A stretch of 11,007 bases of DNA. Origin: Stagnihabitans sp039932095 (GTDB lineage Bacteria; Pseudomonadota; Alphaproteobacteria; Rhodobacterales; Rhodobacteraceae). Below the pieces are notes generated by a model, which saw nothing but the letters and a program-made list of their open reading frames with translations, was not told the DNA's origin and searched no databases. The position numbers and the translations under genes are program-made. This document shows, one piece after another, positions 1 to 5,589 of this stretch (position 1 is its first letter; each line of letters begins with the position of its first letter). The stretch is taken from positions 1 through 11,007 of the forward strand of contig JBDTQR010000152.1 of the NCBI GenBank assembly GCA_039932095.1. The letters are read 5' to 3'.

Positions 1-491
1 TCGACATGGCGATCCGGGTTGGGGAGCTGGAGGACAGTTCGCTGCGCGCCCGCAAGCTGACCGACACCGCCAAGAAGATGATCGGCTCACCGAACTACTT
101 TCAGAAATACGGCAGGCCGATCAAGATCGACGATCTGAACGACCACAAGCTGTTGCATTATTCCAATCAGGCCAATGGCAACGTCTGGAAGGTCATCGCC
201 CCATCGGGCGAAAAGCGTCAGGTTCGCACCGCGGGCTGGCTGACGGTGAATGACGGGCAATCGCTGTTGAATGCGGCGGTGTCAGGTCTGGGAATCGCCT
301 ATCTGCCGTCGTTCCTCTATGCCGATGCGATGAAGCAGGGGCTGGTGGAAGAGGCCATTCCGGGCCTGCCGGTCGAGGTGCAGGGCATCTATGCCGTCTA
401 TCCGCCGGGCCGGTTTACCCAACCCAAGGTCCGCGCCTTCATCGACTTTCTAGCGCGGCGTTATCTGGACAAGGGTCCGGATAACTGGTGA
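1..491 (+). CDS. LysR-family transcriptional regulator, C-terminal part (5' end outside window)
   Basis: This is the substrate-binding domain of a LysR-type regulator. The reading frame is already open at the left edge (Asp codon at 3-5 before MAIRVGEL), so the ATG at position 6 is internal; the DNA-binding helix-turn-helix and linker lie upstream of the window. Visible family landmarks are the D-MAIRVG-L strand, a DLNDHKLLHY segment, the VNDGQSLLNAAVSGLGIAYLPSF stretch typical of periplasmic-binding-protein-like subdomain II, and a closing YPPGRFTQPKVRAFIDFL helix. LysR regulators sense a small ligand with this domain and control nearby or divergent genes; the target cannot be read here because the upstream side is missing. 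The gene converges on the OmpA-type gene with about 31 bases between stops and no clear terminator. Confidence 0.9.
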   Translation, partial: DMAIRVGELEDSSLRARKLTDTAKKMIGSPNYFQKYGRPIKIDDLNDHKLLHYSNQANGNVWKVIAPSGEKRQVRTAGWLTVNDGQSLLNAAVSGLGIAYLPSFLYADAMKQGLVEEAIPGLPVEVQGIYAVYPPGRFTQPKVRAFIDFLARRYLDKGPDNW

Positions 492-522
492 CCAAGGACA
501 AGGAATTACTGGGTCGGGGGAC

Positions 523-1617
523 CTAAGATGGCGGGGTCGAGGTGAGCATCACTTCGACCCTTCTGTTTTGCGCGCGGCCTTCGGGCGTCTGGTTGGTGGC
601 CCGCGGGGCGAGGTAGCCGGCACCCTGGGCGTCGATCTGGGACGGTTTGGCACCGTAATGCTTGATCAGCCAGTCGCGCACCGACCCCGCCCGCTGTTTG
701 GACAGCGCGGTGTTGCCGGCCAATGAGCCGGTGGCGTCGGTATGGCCGACCAGGGTGACGGTCAGCGTCGGGTTGGCCTGCAGCCAGGTGGCAAGGTCGG
801 CGAGGCTGGCATAGTCGGTATCCTGCAGCGCGGCCTTGCCAGACGGAAAGACCAGATCGTCCAGCGGCACCGATCCGGTGGTCAGCAAGGCGTCGCCAAG
901 GTTGGACGGGGTGGCTTGGGCTGCGTTGGCCGTGTCGGTTATGGTCGGCTGATCGGGTGTATCCGGGATCACCGGAGTCTGGGTCACCGGAGTCCGGGTC
1001 ACCGGAGTCTGGGTGTCCGGATTCTGAGCATCCGGACTCTGGGCGACCGAGGTGTCGACCGCAGGGGCATCGGCAACCGGCGCATTGGGTGTGGTGCCTG
1101 TGACCACGGGTGCCGCAACGTGACCTGATGGCGATACCGAGGTCACCTGAACAAAGGCCTGATCGGCGGAACGGCTGATCAGCAGGCTGACCACGTCGCC
1201 CGCCCCATCCTGTGCCGCCAGATAGCGGAAGTCACCCAAGTCGACATGCATCTGCGGTTCGGGCAGGACGTTCAGGGCAAAGCGGAAGTCAAAGCCGCCG
1301 CAATCGGTGGTCGCACATTGATAGATCAGCGTGTAGCCAGCCTGCGCCAGCTGGTCCGACAGGGGTTGCAGCAGCGCCAGAGTGTTGTCGCGCGAGCTGT
1401 CCAGCCGATAAGCGCGCTGGTCCAGAGCCCCGGTCACCACCCGCACCGGCACGGTCTTGCCATCGAAACCGGCGATCGGCATGGCGAATTGCGCCGGGGC
1501 GTCGGTGCGGACGCCAATCTGGCTGGCACCGTCGGGCAAGCGGAGGGTGAGCGGACCGGCCAAGGCGGGGGCCGCGACAAGCAGGCTGGCGAGGGTCAAG
1601 ATCAGGCGTGTTGGCAA
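523..1617 (-). CDS. OmpA-family protein with N-terminal DUF4892-like domain
   Basis: This is an exported envelope protein of 364 residues that probably anchors to peptidoglycan. From the chosen TTG start, residues 1-20 form a signal peptide ending in ALA. The region at about 25-165 resembles DUF4892 (a conserved CGGFDFRFALNVLP stretch, then MHVDLGDFRYLAAQ). A Pro/Thr/Gln/Asp-rich linker with five pentapeptide repeats occupies about 192-216. The OmpA C-domain spans about 255-360, with GHTD (Asp294), NTALSKQRA (Arg309) and GRAQNRRVEV; the Asp and Arg are the family's diaminopimelate-binding pair. The open frame extends upstream to 1776, but that part lies inside the acetyltransferase gene and is not signal-like. 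The TTG at 1617 follows an AGAGG ribosome site by 8 bases and gives a proper signal peptide. It is the last gene of the cinA-GNAT-ompA series. Its exact role is unknown. Confidence 0.85.
   Translation of the reverse strand: MPTRLILTLASLLVAAPALAGPLTLRLPDGASQIGVRTDAPAQFAMPIAGFDGKTVPVRVVTGALDQRAYRLDSSRDNTLALLQPLSDQLAQAGYTLIYQCATTDCGGFDFRFALNVLPEPQMHVDLGDFRYLAAQDGAGDVVSLLISRSADQAFVQVTSVSPSGHVAAPVVTGTTPNAPVADAPAVDTSVAQSPDAQNPDTQTPVTRTPVTQTPVIPDTPDQPTITDTANAAQATPSNLGDALLTTGSVPLDDLVFPSGKAALQDTDYASLADLATWLQANPTLTVTLVGHTDATGSLAGNTALSKQRAGSVRDWLIKHYGAKPSQIDAQGAGYLAPRATNQTPEGRAQNRRVEVMLTSTPPS
971..1045 (-). repeat. Five 15-bp tandem repeats in the OmpA linker
   Basis: On the plus strand the units run 971-985, 986-1000, 1001-1015, 1016-1030 and 1031-1045. 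The first three are nearly identical (ACCGGAGTCTGGGTC type) and the last two diverge at several bases. Each unit encodes five residues, giving AQSPD, AQNPD, TQTPV, TRTPV and TQTPV (about residues 192-216) in the hinge between the DUF4892-like and OmpA domains. Length changes by replication slippage would stay in frame, so the linker length may vary between strains. Confidence 0.85.
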
Positions 1618-1625
1618 AGGTCTGG

Positions 1626-1630
1626 CCTCT
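1626..1630 (-). promoter_or_regulatory. Ribosome binding site AGAGG deciding the TTG start of the OmpA gene
   Basis: Read on the minus strand, AGAGG lies 8 bases before the TTG at 1617 and just after the acetyltransferase stop at 1637. No ATG sits close by in frame, so this site plus the immediately following signal peptide support a rare TTG start and coupled translation with the upstream gene. Confidence 0.55.
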
Positions 1631-1636
1631 TCGGGC

Positions 1637-2329
1637 TCATTTCTGGCGATAATGATACTGTCCCACGACCTGCATCCCAAGCGAAGCATAAAGACGGCGG
1701 GCGGGTGCATTCGCTTCGGTGACCACGAGGGCCAGAGTATCAGCGCCGTTCTGCCGCGCCCAGACTGCCGCCGCACGCATCAGGTTTTGCGCGGAACCTT
1801 GCCGCCGGTGGGCAGCGGAGATTTCCAGCGCGTGCAGCATGGCGGTGGTGTTGTGCACGGCGACATAGACGACGCCGACGGCGCGGTCATTGGCACGGGC
1901 GAGGATGGCGGTCTTGGGGCCGGCGGCGCGGTCCATAACGCGCAGGCGTTCCGGGCCGATATGGCCCTCGGCCCACAGGTCGGCGGCGATTTGCAGCGGC
2001 GGCCAATGCGGGAAGGTGGTCATCCGGGGGGCGGCGTCGAACCCGGCGGTGCCGGCAACATAGCCGACGACCGGGTCGATCATGCGATAGCCGCGCCCGG
2101 CCAACGCTGCGTCCAACGCGGCATCCTGTGGGCGGATCATGAACAATGGCGCGTCCATCGCCGCTTCGGCGGCGGCGATGTCGGCGGGCTGCCAGTCACC
2201 CTCCACCGTTGCCGCCGACACCCGCTTGCCGCCGCCTGCCCCGTCGCGCAGACGCCACGGGCCAAGGGACCACGACCTTGCGGCGGGCCAGGTCGCCTCC
2301 ATCGCGGCGGCGAGGTCGTCGGGGGTCAT
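1637..2329 (-). CDS. GNAT-family N-acetyltransferase
   Basis: This is a 230-residue acetyl-CoA-dependent acetyltransferase of unknown substrate. The C-terminal half holds the GNAT core: ALEISAAHRRQGSAQNLM (residues 167-184, with the acetyl-CoA pyrophosphate-binding Q/R-x-x-G-x-A signature at about 174-180), and then TEANAPARRLYASLGM (204-219), the usual motif-B helix and strand. The first 110 residues resemble a degenerate N-terminal GNAT-like half without a clear cofactor motif, giving a length larger than single-domain GNATs. Its ATG overlaps the stop of the cinA-like gene in an ATGA arrangement (2326-2329), so the two are almost certainly cotranscribed and translationally coupled. The OmpA gene begins 19 bases after its stop. 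Confidence 0.88.
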   Translation of the reverse strand: MTPDDLAAAMEATWPAARSWSLGPWRLRDGAGGGKRVSAATVEGDWQPADIAAAEAAMDAPLFMIRPQDAALDAALAGRGYRMIDPVVGYVAGTAGFDAAPRMTTFPHWPPLQIAADLWAEGHIGPERLRVMDRAAGPKTAILARANDRAVGVVYVAVHNTTAMLHALEISAAHRRQGSAQNLMRAAAVWARQNGADTLALVVTEANAPARRLYASLGMQVVGQYHYRQK

Positions 2330-3045
2330 GACAACAGCGCCGTCAGTTCGGCGAGGGCGGCGTCAAGCCGGGCGGGATCGGTGCCGCGGAGCACCAGATT
2401 GGTGCCGAATGTGCCGTTGAGGTTGAACGGATACGAGCCCATGATCAGATCGGGGTTGGCGGCGGCGAAGGCGGCGAAGGGTGTGGCAATCTCTCCTTCG
2501 CCACGGGTCACCTGCAGAGTGCGGCTTTGCAACGGCGCGCCGCCGGTGATGCCTTGCAACACGCCCGCCAGCATAGCCTCGAAGATCCGCGGCACCCCGG
2601 CCATGACATGGACGTTGCCGATGGTAAAACCGGGGGCGATGGAGACCGGGTTGTCGATCAGGGTGGCGGTGTCGGGGATGCGAGCCATCCGTTGCCGCGC
2701 GGCGTTGAACTCTGAGCCCTGCCGGGCGTAATGCGCGCCCAGCAGCGCCATGGCATCGGCACGGTGGGTGATCGGCACGCCGAAGGCGATGGCGATGGCG
2801 TCCGCCGTGATGTCGTCATGCGTCGGACCAATGCCGCCCGAGGTAAATACATGGTCAAAGGCGGCGCGCAGGTCGTTCAGCGCCGCGACGATGGCAGGCT
2901 GATCATCGCCCACCACCCTGACTTCGGCCAGAGTGATGCCGCGTTCGGTCAGCAGACCAGCCAGATGGTACATGTTGCTGTCGCGGGTGCGGCCCGACAG
3001 AATCTCGTCGCCGATCACCAGCATTGCGGCGGTTGGGTTGGTCAT
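2326..3045 (-). CDS. CinA-like molybdopterin-binding domain protein (COG1058 type, single domain)
   Basis: This is a 239-residue protein of the MoaB/MogA-like molybdopterin-binding fold, often annotated competence/damage-inducible protein A. The landmarks are AAMLVIGDEILSGRTRDSN at the N-terminus (GDE at 12-14) and SGGIGPTHDDIT at 69-80, the family's signature loop, followed by MAGVPRIFEAML. It stops before the C-terminal PncC-type nicotinamide-nucleotide deamidase domain of full-length CinA. Short stand-alone versions like this are common in Alphaproteobacteria, and their reaction is not settled, although related proteins act on ADP-ribose or FAD. The start ATG at 3045 has AAAGG about seven bases upstream. 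It is the first gene of a minus-strand series with GNAT and ompA, and it is divergent from map. Confidence 0.9.
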   Translation of the reverse strand: MTNPTAAMLVIGDEILSGRTRDSNMYHLAGLLTERGITLAEVRVVGDDQPAIVAALNDLRAAFDHVFTSGGIGPTHDDITADAIAIAFGVPITHRADAMALLGAHYARQGSEFNAARQRMARIPDTATLIDNPVSIAPGFTIGNVHVMAGVPRIFEAMLAGVLQGITGGAPLQSRTLQVTRGEGEIATPFAAFAAANPDLIMGSYPFNLNGTFGTNLVLRGTDPARLDAALAELTALLS

Positions 3046-3053
3046 GGCTTACC

Positions 3054-3082
3054 TTTGGCACTTCGTTTGGCCGGACTTTGGC
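3054..3082 (+). repeat. Three phased TTTGGC direct repeats in the cinA/map divergent region
   Basis: TTTGGC occurs at 3054-3059, 3066-3071 and 3077-3082, with start-to-start spacings of 12 and 11 bases, close to one helical turn. The cluster starts nine bases upstream of the cinA-like ATG and lies within the short region between two divergent genes. That layout suits a regulator binding one face of the DNA, but no known operator is recognised. Confidence 0.5.
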
Positions 3083-3090
3083 CTCCCCCT

Positions 3091-3104
3091 CTGGCAAATG
3101 CCAG
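3091..3104. promoter_or_regulatory. Perfect dyad CTGGCA-AA-TGCCAG, candidate operator
   Basis: The arms are six bases each, perfectly complementary, around an AA centre. The dyad lies 57 bases upstream of the preferred map start and 46 bases upstream of the cinA-like start. A weak AT-rich -10-like stretch (CATTAT/TATTTA, 3112-3120) follows it in the map direction. It could be a repressor site, or chance; the promoter itself is not convincing. Confidence 0.4.
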
Positions 3105-3147
3105 CGCTTTGCATTATTTAGAGGCCAGATATCGACAGGATGGTTGC

Positions 3148-3153
3148 GAAAGG
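3148..3153 (+). promoter_or_regulatory. Ribosome binding site GAAAGG of map
   Basis: GAAAGG ends seven bases before the ATG at 3161. The earlier in-frame ATG at 3140 has only a weak ACAGG sequence directly abutting it, so this site favours the later start, which gives the MDDMRGRVTREG N-terminus. Confidence 0.6.
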
Positions 3154-3160
3154 TTCTGCC

Positions 3161-3985
3161 ATGGACGACATGCGCGGTCGCGTCACGCGGGAAGGCATTC
3201 GCATCTATGAGGATGCGGATTTTGCAGGCATGCGGGCGGCGGGACGCGTCGCCGCACAGATCCTTGATGATGTGGGCGCGCTGGTTGTACCGGGGGCGAC
3301 GACGGCGGAGCTGGATGATTTCATCCGGACCGAAGTGACGCGGCATGGCGCGGTGTCGGCCACGATAGGGTATAAAGGCTATCAGCACGCCTCATGCATT
3401 TCGATCAACCATGTGGTGTGTCACGGAATTCCGGGGGCCAAGATCCCCGGAAGGTCAAGCGACATACTGCAGGCGGCGGATATTCTGAACATCGATGTGA
3501 CGGTGATTGTTGATGGCTGGTTCGGCGACAGCAGCCGGATGTATGCGGCCGGCACCCCGAAACCCTTTGCAGAGCGGCTGATGCGGGTCACCCATGAAGG
3601 CCTGATGCGCGGGATTGAGGCGGTCAAGCCGGGCAACACATTTGGCGACATCGGTTTTGCGATCCAGTCTTTTGTGGAGGCCAACCGGATGTCGGTGGTG
3701 CGCGATTTCTGCGGCCATGGGTTGGGCCGGGTGTTCCACGCCTCGCCGAATGTGCTGCACTATGGCCGGGCCGGGACCCAGGCGGTACTGGAAGAGGGCA
3801 TGTTCTTCACCATAGAGCCGATGGTCAACCTCGGCCGTCCCGAAACCAAGGTGCTGGCCGACGACTGGACCGCCGTGACCCGCGACAAATCGCTTTCGGC
3901 GCAGTTCGAGCATTCGATCGGGGTGACGGCGACGGGGTGCGAGATTTTCACGCTGTCGCCGGGGGACATGTTCTTCAAGGGCTGA
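3161..3985 (+). CDS. map: Type I methionine aminopeptidase
   Basis: This cytoplasmic metalloprotease removes the initiator methionine from nascent proteins when the second residue is small. It has 274 residues from the preferred start; an alternative ATG at 3140 would add seven. All five metal ligands and the catalytic histidine of the pita-bread fold are visible: His88 (VVCHGIPG), Asp112 (NIDVTVI), Asp123 (FGDSSRMY), His186 (CGHGLGR), Glu219 (FTIEPMV) and Glu250 (QFEHSIG). The enzyme should therefore be active. The stretch between HGI and NIDVT (about residues 91-110) is roughly six or seven residues longer than in the E. coli enzyme and contains the unusual PGRSSDILQ, written with codons rare elsewhere in the gene. 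It is divergent from the cinA-like gene, and DUF2200 follows 27 bases downstream. Confidence 0.95.
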   Translation: MDDMRGRVTREGIRIYEDADFAGMRAAGRVAAQILDDVGALVVPGATTAELDDFIRTEVTRHGAVSATIGYKGYQHASCISINHVVCHGIPGAKIPGRSSDILQAADILNIDVTVIVDGWFGDSSRMYAAGTPKPFAERLMRVTHEGLMRGIEAVKPGNTFGDIGFAIQSFVEANRMSVVRDFCGHGLGRVFHASPNVLHYGRAGTQAVLEEGMFFTIEPMVNLGRPETKVLADDWTAVTRDKSLSAQFEHSIGVTATGCEIFTLSPGDMFFKG

Positions 3986-4012
3986 GGGCAGCCCGCCGCC
4001 CGGGGGGGCAGG

Positions 4013-4366
4013 ATGGACAAGCACAGGATCTATACGACCAGTTTCGCCAGCGTCTATCCGCTTTACGTCGCCAAGGCGGAAAGGAGGGGGCGCAGCAAGG
4101 CCGAGGTGGATGAGATCATCCATTGGCTGACCGGCTATGATATGGCCGAGATGGCGGCGGTGCTGGCCGACAGGACCGATTTCGAGACCTTCTTTGCCGA
4201 AGCACCCCGGTTGAACCCGGCGCGCAGCCAGATCACCGGCATGATCTGCGGCGTCCGCATCGAAGAGATCGAGGCCCCGACGATGCGGGAGATCCGCTAC
4301 CTGGACAAGCTGATCGACGAGCTGGCCAAGGGCCGACCGATGGCGAAGATCCTGCGGCAGGGTTGA
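4013..4366 (+). CDS. DUF2200 family protein
   Basis: This is a small soluble protein of 117 residues with the full DUF2200 signature: an N-terminal HRIYTTSFASVYPLYVAKAE, then EVDEIIHWLTGY, DFETFFAEAPRLNP, and a C-terminal MREIRYLDKLIDELAKG. The family is widespread and of unknown function; the length matches its usual size and nothing appears missing. A G-rich ribosome site (a run of seven G at 4002-4008, then AGG next to the start) precedes the ATG. The gene lies 27 bases after map on the same strand and may be cotranscribed with it. A hairpin 35 bases past its stop could end the transcript. Confidence 0.92.
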   Translation: MDKHRIYTTSFASVYPLYVAKAERRGRSKAEVDEIIHWLTGYDMAEMAAVLADRTDFETFFAEAPRLNPARSQITGMICGVRIEEIEAPTMREIRYLDKLIDELAKGRPMAKILRQG

Positions 4367-4400
4367 GGTTGCACTGCGCGATCACAGGTCTGCGAAGAGC

Positions 4401-4419
4401 CCAAAGCTTCCTGCTTTGG
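4401..4419 (+). terminator. Hairpin after DUF2200, possible weak terminator
   Basis: CCAAAGC (4401-4407) and GCTTTGG (4413-4419) form a seven-base-pair stem with a TTCCT loop, 34 bases after the DUF2200 stop. No run of T follows, so an intrinsic terminator is only possible, not clear. Confidence 0.35.
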
Positions 4420-4483
4420 CTTACTGGCAGCGGCAGGTGAGAAATCGGGCGGGCCCGGTTGACGCACGCCGCACGGTCACCAG

Positions 4484-4591
4484 ATGGAGAATATGCCTCG
4501 GATCATTTGGACAACAATAGGCACGGCCATGGGCGCAGGTATCGGCGGCCGGCATCCGGCCAAGGATAGGGCCGATGTCGCGCATGGCTGA
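4484..4591 (+). pseudogene. Possible remnant of a small glycine-zipper membrane protein
   Basis: This is a 35-codon ORF; with the second ATG at 4493 it reads MPRIIWTTIGTAMGAGIGG and then turns hydrophilic and stops. The opening resembles the start of the intact 56-residue membrane protein at 6978 (MPTKIIWAILGGVVVGG), including the glycine spacing. The second transmembrane segment is missing, so if the match is real this is a truncated copy. The ribosome site (GGAGA) is too close to the second ATG to be convincing. Chance resemblance is quite possible. Confidence 0.22.
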
Positions 4592-4674
4592 CGTTGCGCC
4601 GCGGAGTCGATGGCCGCGCCCTTCCGGTGCGAGAGCATTGCGCCTTTCTCGCATCCCTCGCTTCCGCGCCTTGC

Positions 4675-4680
4675 AAGGAA
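4675..4680 (+). promoter_or_regulatory. Ribosome binding site AAGGAA before the rhomboid TTG start
   Basis: AAGGAA lies seven bases upstream of an in-frame TTG at 4688. Neither the ATG at 4610 nor the one at 4721 has an equally good site, so this favours the TTG, though not decisively. Confidence 0.4.
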
Positions 4681-4687
4681 TGGATCA

Positions 4688-5323
4688 TTGACCTTCGAGA
4701 ACACCTTGTTGGCGGCGACGATGGTCCTCGGCACATCGGCCGGGATGGCAATGGTCGGCCGGTACGGTGCGCATCGGATACCGTTCCTTACCCTTGCCGT
4801 TGCCGTGCTGACAAGTGCCGGCTTCGTAACTCAGCTCCTCGAGTCCGGGGCTCTCGAAGCGCTTCAGCGCAATGGCTCTGCGATAGCGGCGGGGCAATGG
4901 TGGCGTCTTCTGACCGCGCTCTTGGTGCAGGATGGCGGCTGGGCCGGCTTCGTCTCCAACCTAGCCGGGCTGGTGCTGATCGGCGCGTCGGCCGAGCAAC
5001 TGATCAGCAGACGTGCATGGACGGCGCTCTACCTTGTCCCTGCGTTCATCGTTGAACTCATCGCGCTCCGCTGGCAGCCGGTCGGCGGTGGCAATTCTGT
5101 CGCCTGGATGGCATTGGCAGGTGCCATGTGGATTCTGGCCCTGCGGCACAAAGGCGGGCCTGGATTGTCCCTGTTGGGCTGGGCCGGCCTTGCAATCGGC
5201 GCGCTCCTCTCGATGAAGAGCAATATTCACGGACCCGCCATTTTGCTTGGCGCCGCACTGGCATGGGGTATGGCGGCAAGATTTCCGGGCGCGATTCCAA
5301 CTCATGAGGCGAAGCGAGGATGA
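4688..5323 (+). CDS. Rhomboid-family intramembrane serine protease (divergent type)
   Basis: This is a polytopic inner-membrane protein of 211 residues from the TTG at 4688; starts at 4610 (ATG, 237 residues) or 4721 (ATG, 200) are alternatives. Rhomboids cleave transmembrane substrates with a Ser-His dyad. Visible landmarks are GQWWRLLTALLVQDGG (69-84), the conserved WR and T of the L1 loop, and N91 on the second core helix. GGGNSVAWMALAGA (133-146) carries the likely nucleophile Ser137 at the start of a helix, and SNIHGPAILLGA (178-189) carries the likely base His181. The nucleophile motif is G-N-S-V rather than the textbook G-x-S-G, and the usual first histidine of the second core helix is absent, so this belongs to the divergent GNSVA/IHGPA subgroup. 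Its stop overlaps the start of the SnoaL-like remnant (ATGA at 5320-5323). Activity is inferred, and the substrate is unknown. Confidence 0.75.
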   Translation: MTFENTLLAATMVLGTSAGMAMVGRYGAHRIPFLTLAVAVLTSAGFVTQLLESGALEALQRNGSAIAAGQWWRLLTALLVQDGGWAGFVSNLAGLVLIGASAEQLISRRAWTALYLVPAFIVELIALRWQPVGGGNSVAWMALAGAMWILALRHKGGPGLSLLGWAGLAIGALLSMKSNIHGPAILLGAALAWGMAARFPGAIPTHEAKRG

Positions 5324-5465
5324 CCAGGAACGATATCGATGACCTCAGCGCTGCCGTCGAGCGCTTCATTGCGGCATCCGATTCCGGAAACTTGGCTAAA
5401 ATCGCAAGTGTCTACGCCGACGACGCGACCTCTTGGCGCCAGACGAGGCAGTAGAGGCCAATTTA
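5320..5465 (+). pseudogene. SnoaL/NTF2-like (DUF4440-type) protein remnant, frameshifted and truncated
   Basis: The ATG overlaps the rhomboid stop and opens a 44-codon frame ending at 5454. Its residues are a typical SnoaL-like first helix and strand (LSAAVERFIAASDSGNLAKI, then ASVYADDAT). After ADDAT the frame breaks into SWRQTRQ and a stop, but the frame beginning at 5430 reads LLAPDEAVEA, exactly how such proteins continue (ADDATLLAPDEA). Loss of one C from an ACCC run at about 5428-5431 would explain this. Beyond about 5465 the family resemblance ends in either frame, so more than half of the usual 120-140 residue domain is missing. The 44-residue product is unlikely to fold. The coupling to the rhomboid gene suggests the pair arrived together. 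Confidence 0.55.
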
Positions 5466-5589
5466 CCCAGAGCAGCAACGGCGCCGTGCGAACCACGCTG
5501 CCATAGAGCCATCGCCAAAATCGGCGACCAGGTGGGCCCGTTTCCAGCGGCACGTCTGTCTCGATCTTTCGAATTCGACATCGGCCTGA
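5466..5589. other. Short non-coding junction between SnoaL remnant and MFS gene
   Basis: About 125 bases between two convergent reading frames. Open frames cross it on both strands, but none has recognisable family features. It probably holds the lost 3' part of the remnant gene, or the junction of a rearrangement. Confidence 0.35.

Larger units (their letters stand above)
4367..4687. other. About 320-base stretch without a convincing gene
   Basis: Between DUF2200 and the preferred rhomboid start I see only the hairpin at 4401-4419, a 35-codon ORF at 4484-4591 that may be a gene remnant, and the rhomboid ribosome site. No terminal inverted repeats, tRNA or transposase remnant was recognised. 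Open frames on the minus strand here (for example 4477-4734) show no family resemblance. In a window where genes otherwise almost touch, this stretch looks like decayed or inserted DNA. Confidence 0.5.

Noticed and set aside
1618..1776. N-terminal extension of the OmpA-family protein to 1776
   Set aside because: It overlaps the acetyltransferase C-terminus and would bury the signal peptide inside the protein.
1457..2731. Long plus-strand open frame of 424 codons
   Set aside because: It lies opposite the GNAT and cinA-like genes, is rich in Gly, Arg and Ala with no family features, and is explained by high-GC antisense reading.
3971..4012. GC-rich potential hairpin between map and DUF2200
   Set aside because: The run of G and C can pair in many registers, has no T tail, and includes the DUF2200 ribosome site; not distinguishable from base composition.
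3455..4123. Minus-strand frame of 222 codons opposite map
   Set aside because: It is antisense to a map gene with all catalytic residues; no recognisable domains.
4477..4734. Minus-strand frames in the gene-poor stretch
   Set aside because: No family resemblance, no ribosome site, and they overlap the likely rhomboid 5' region.
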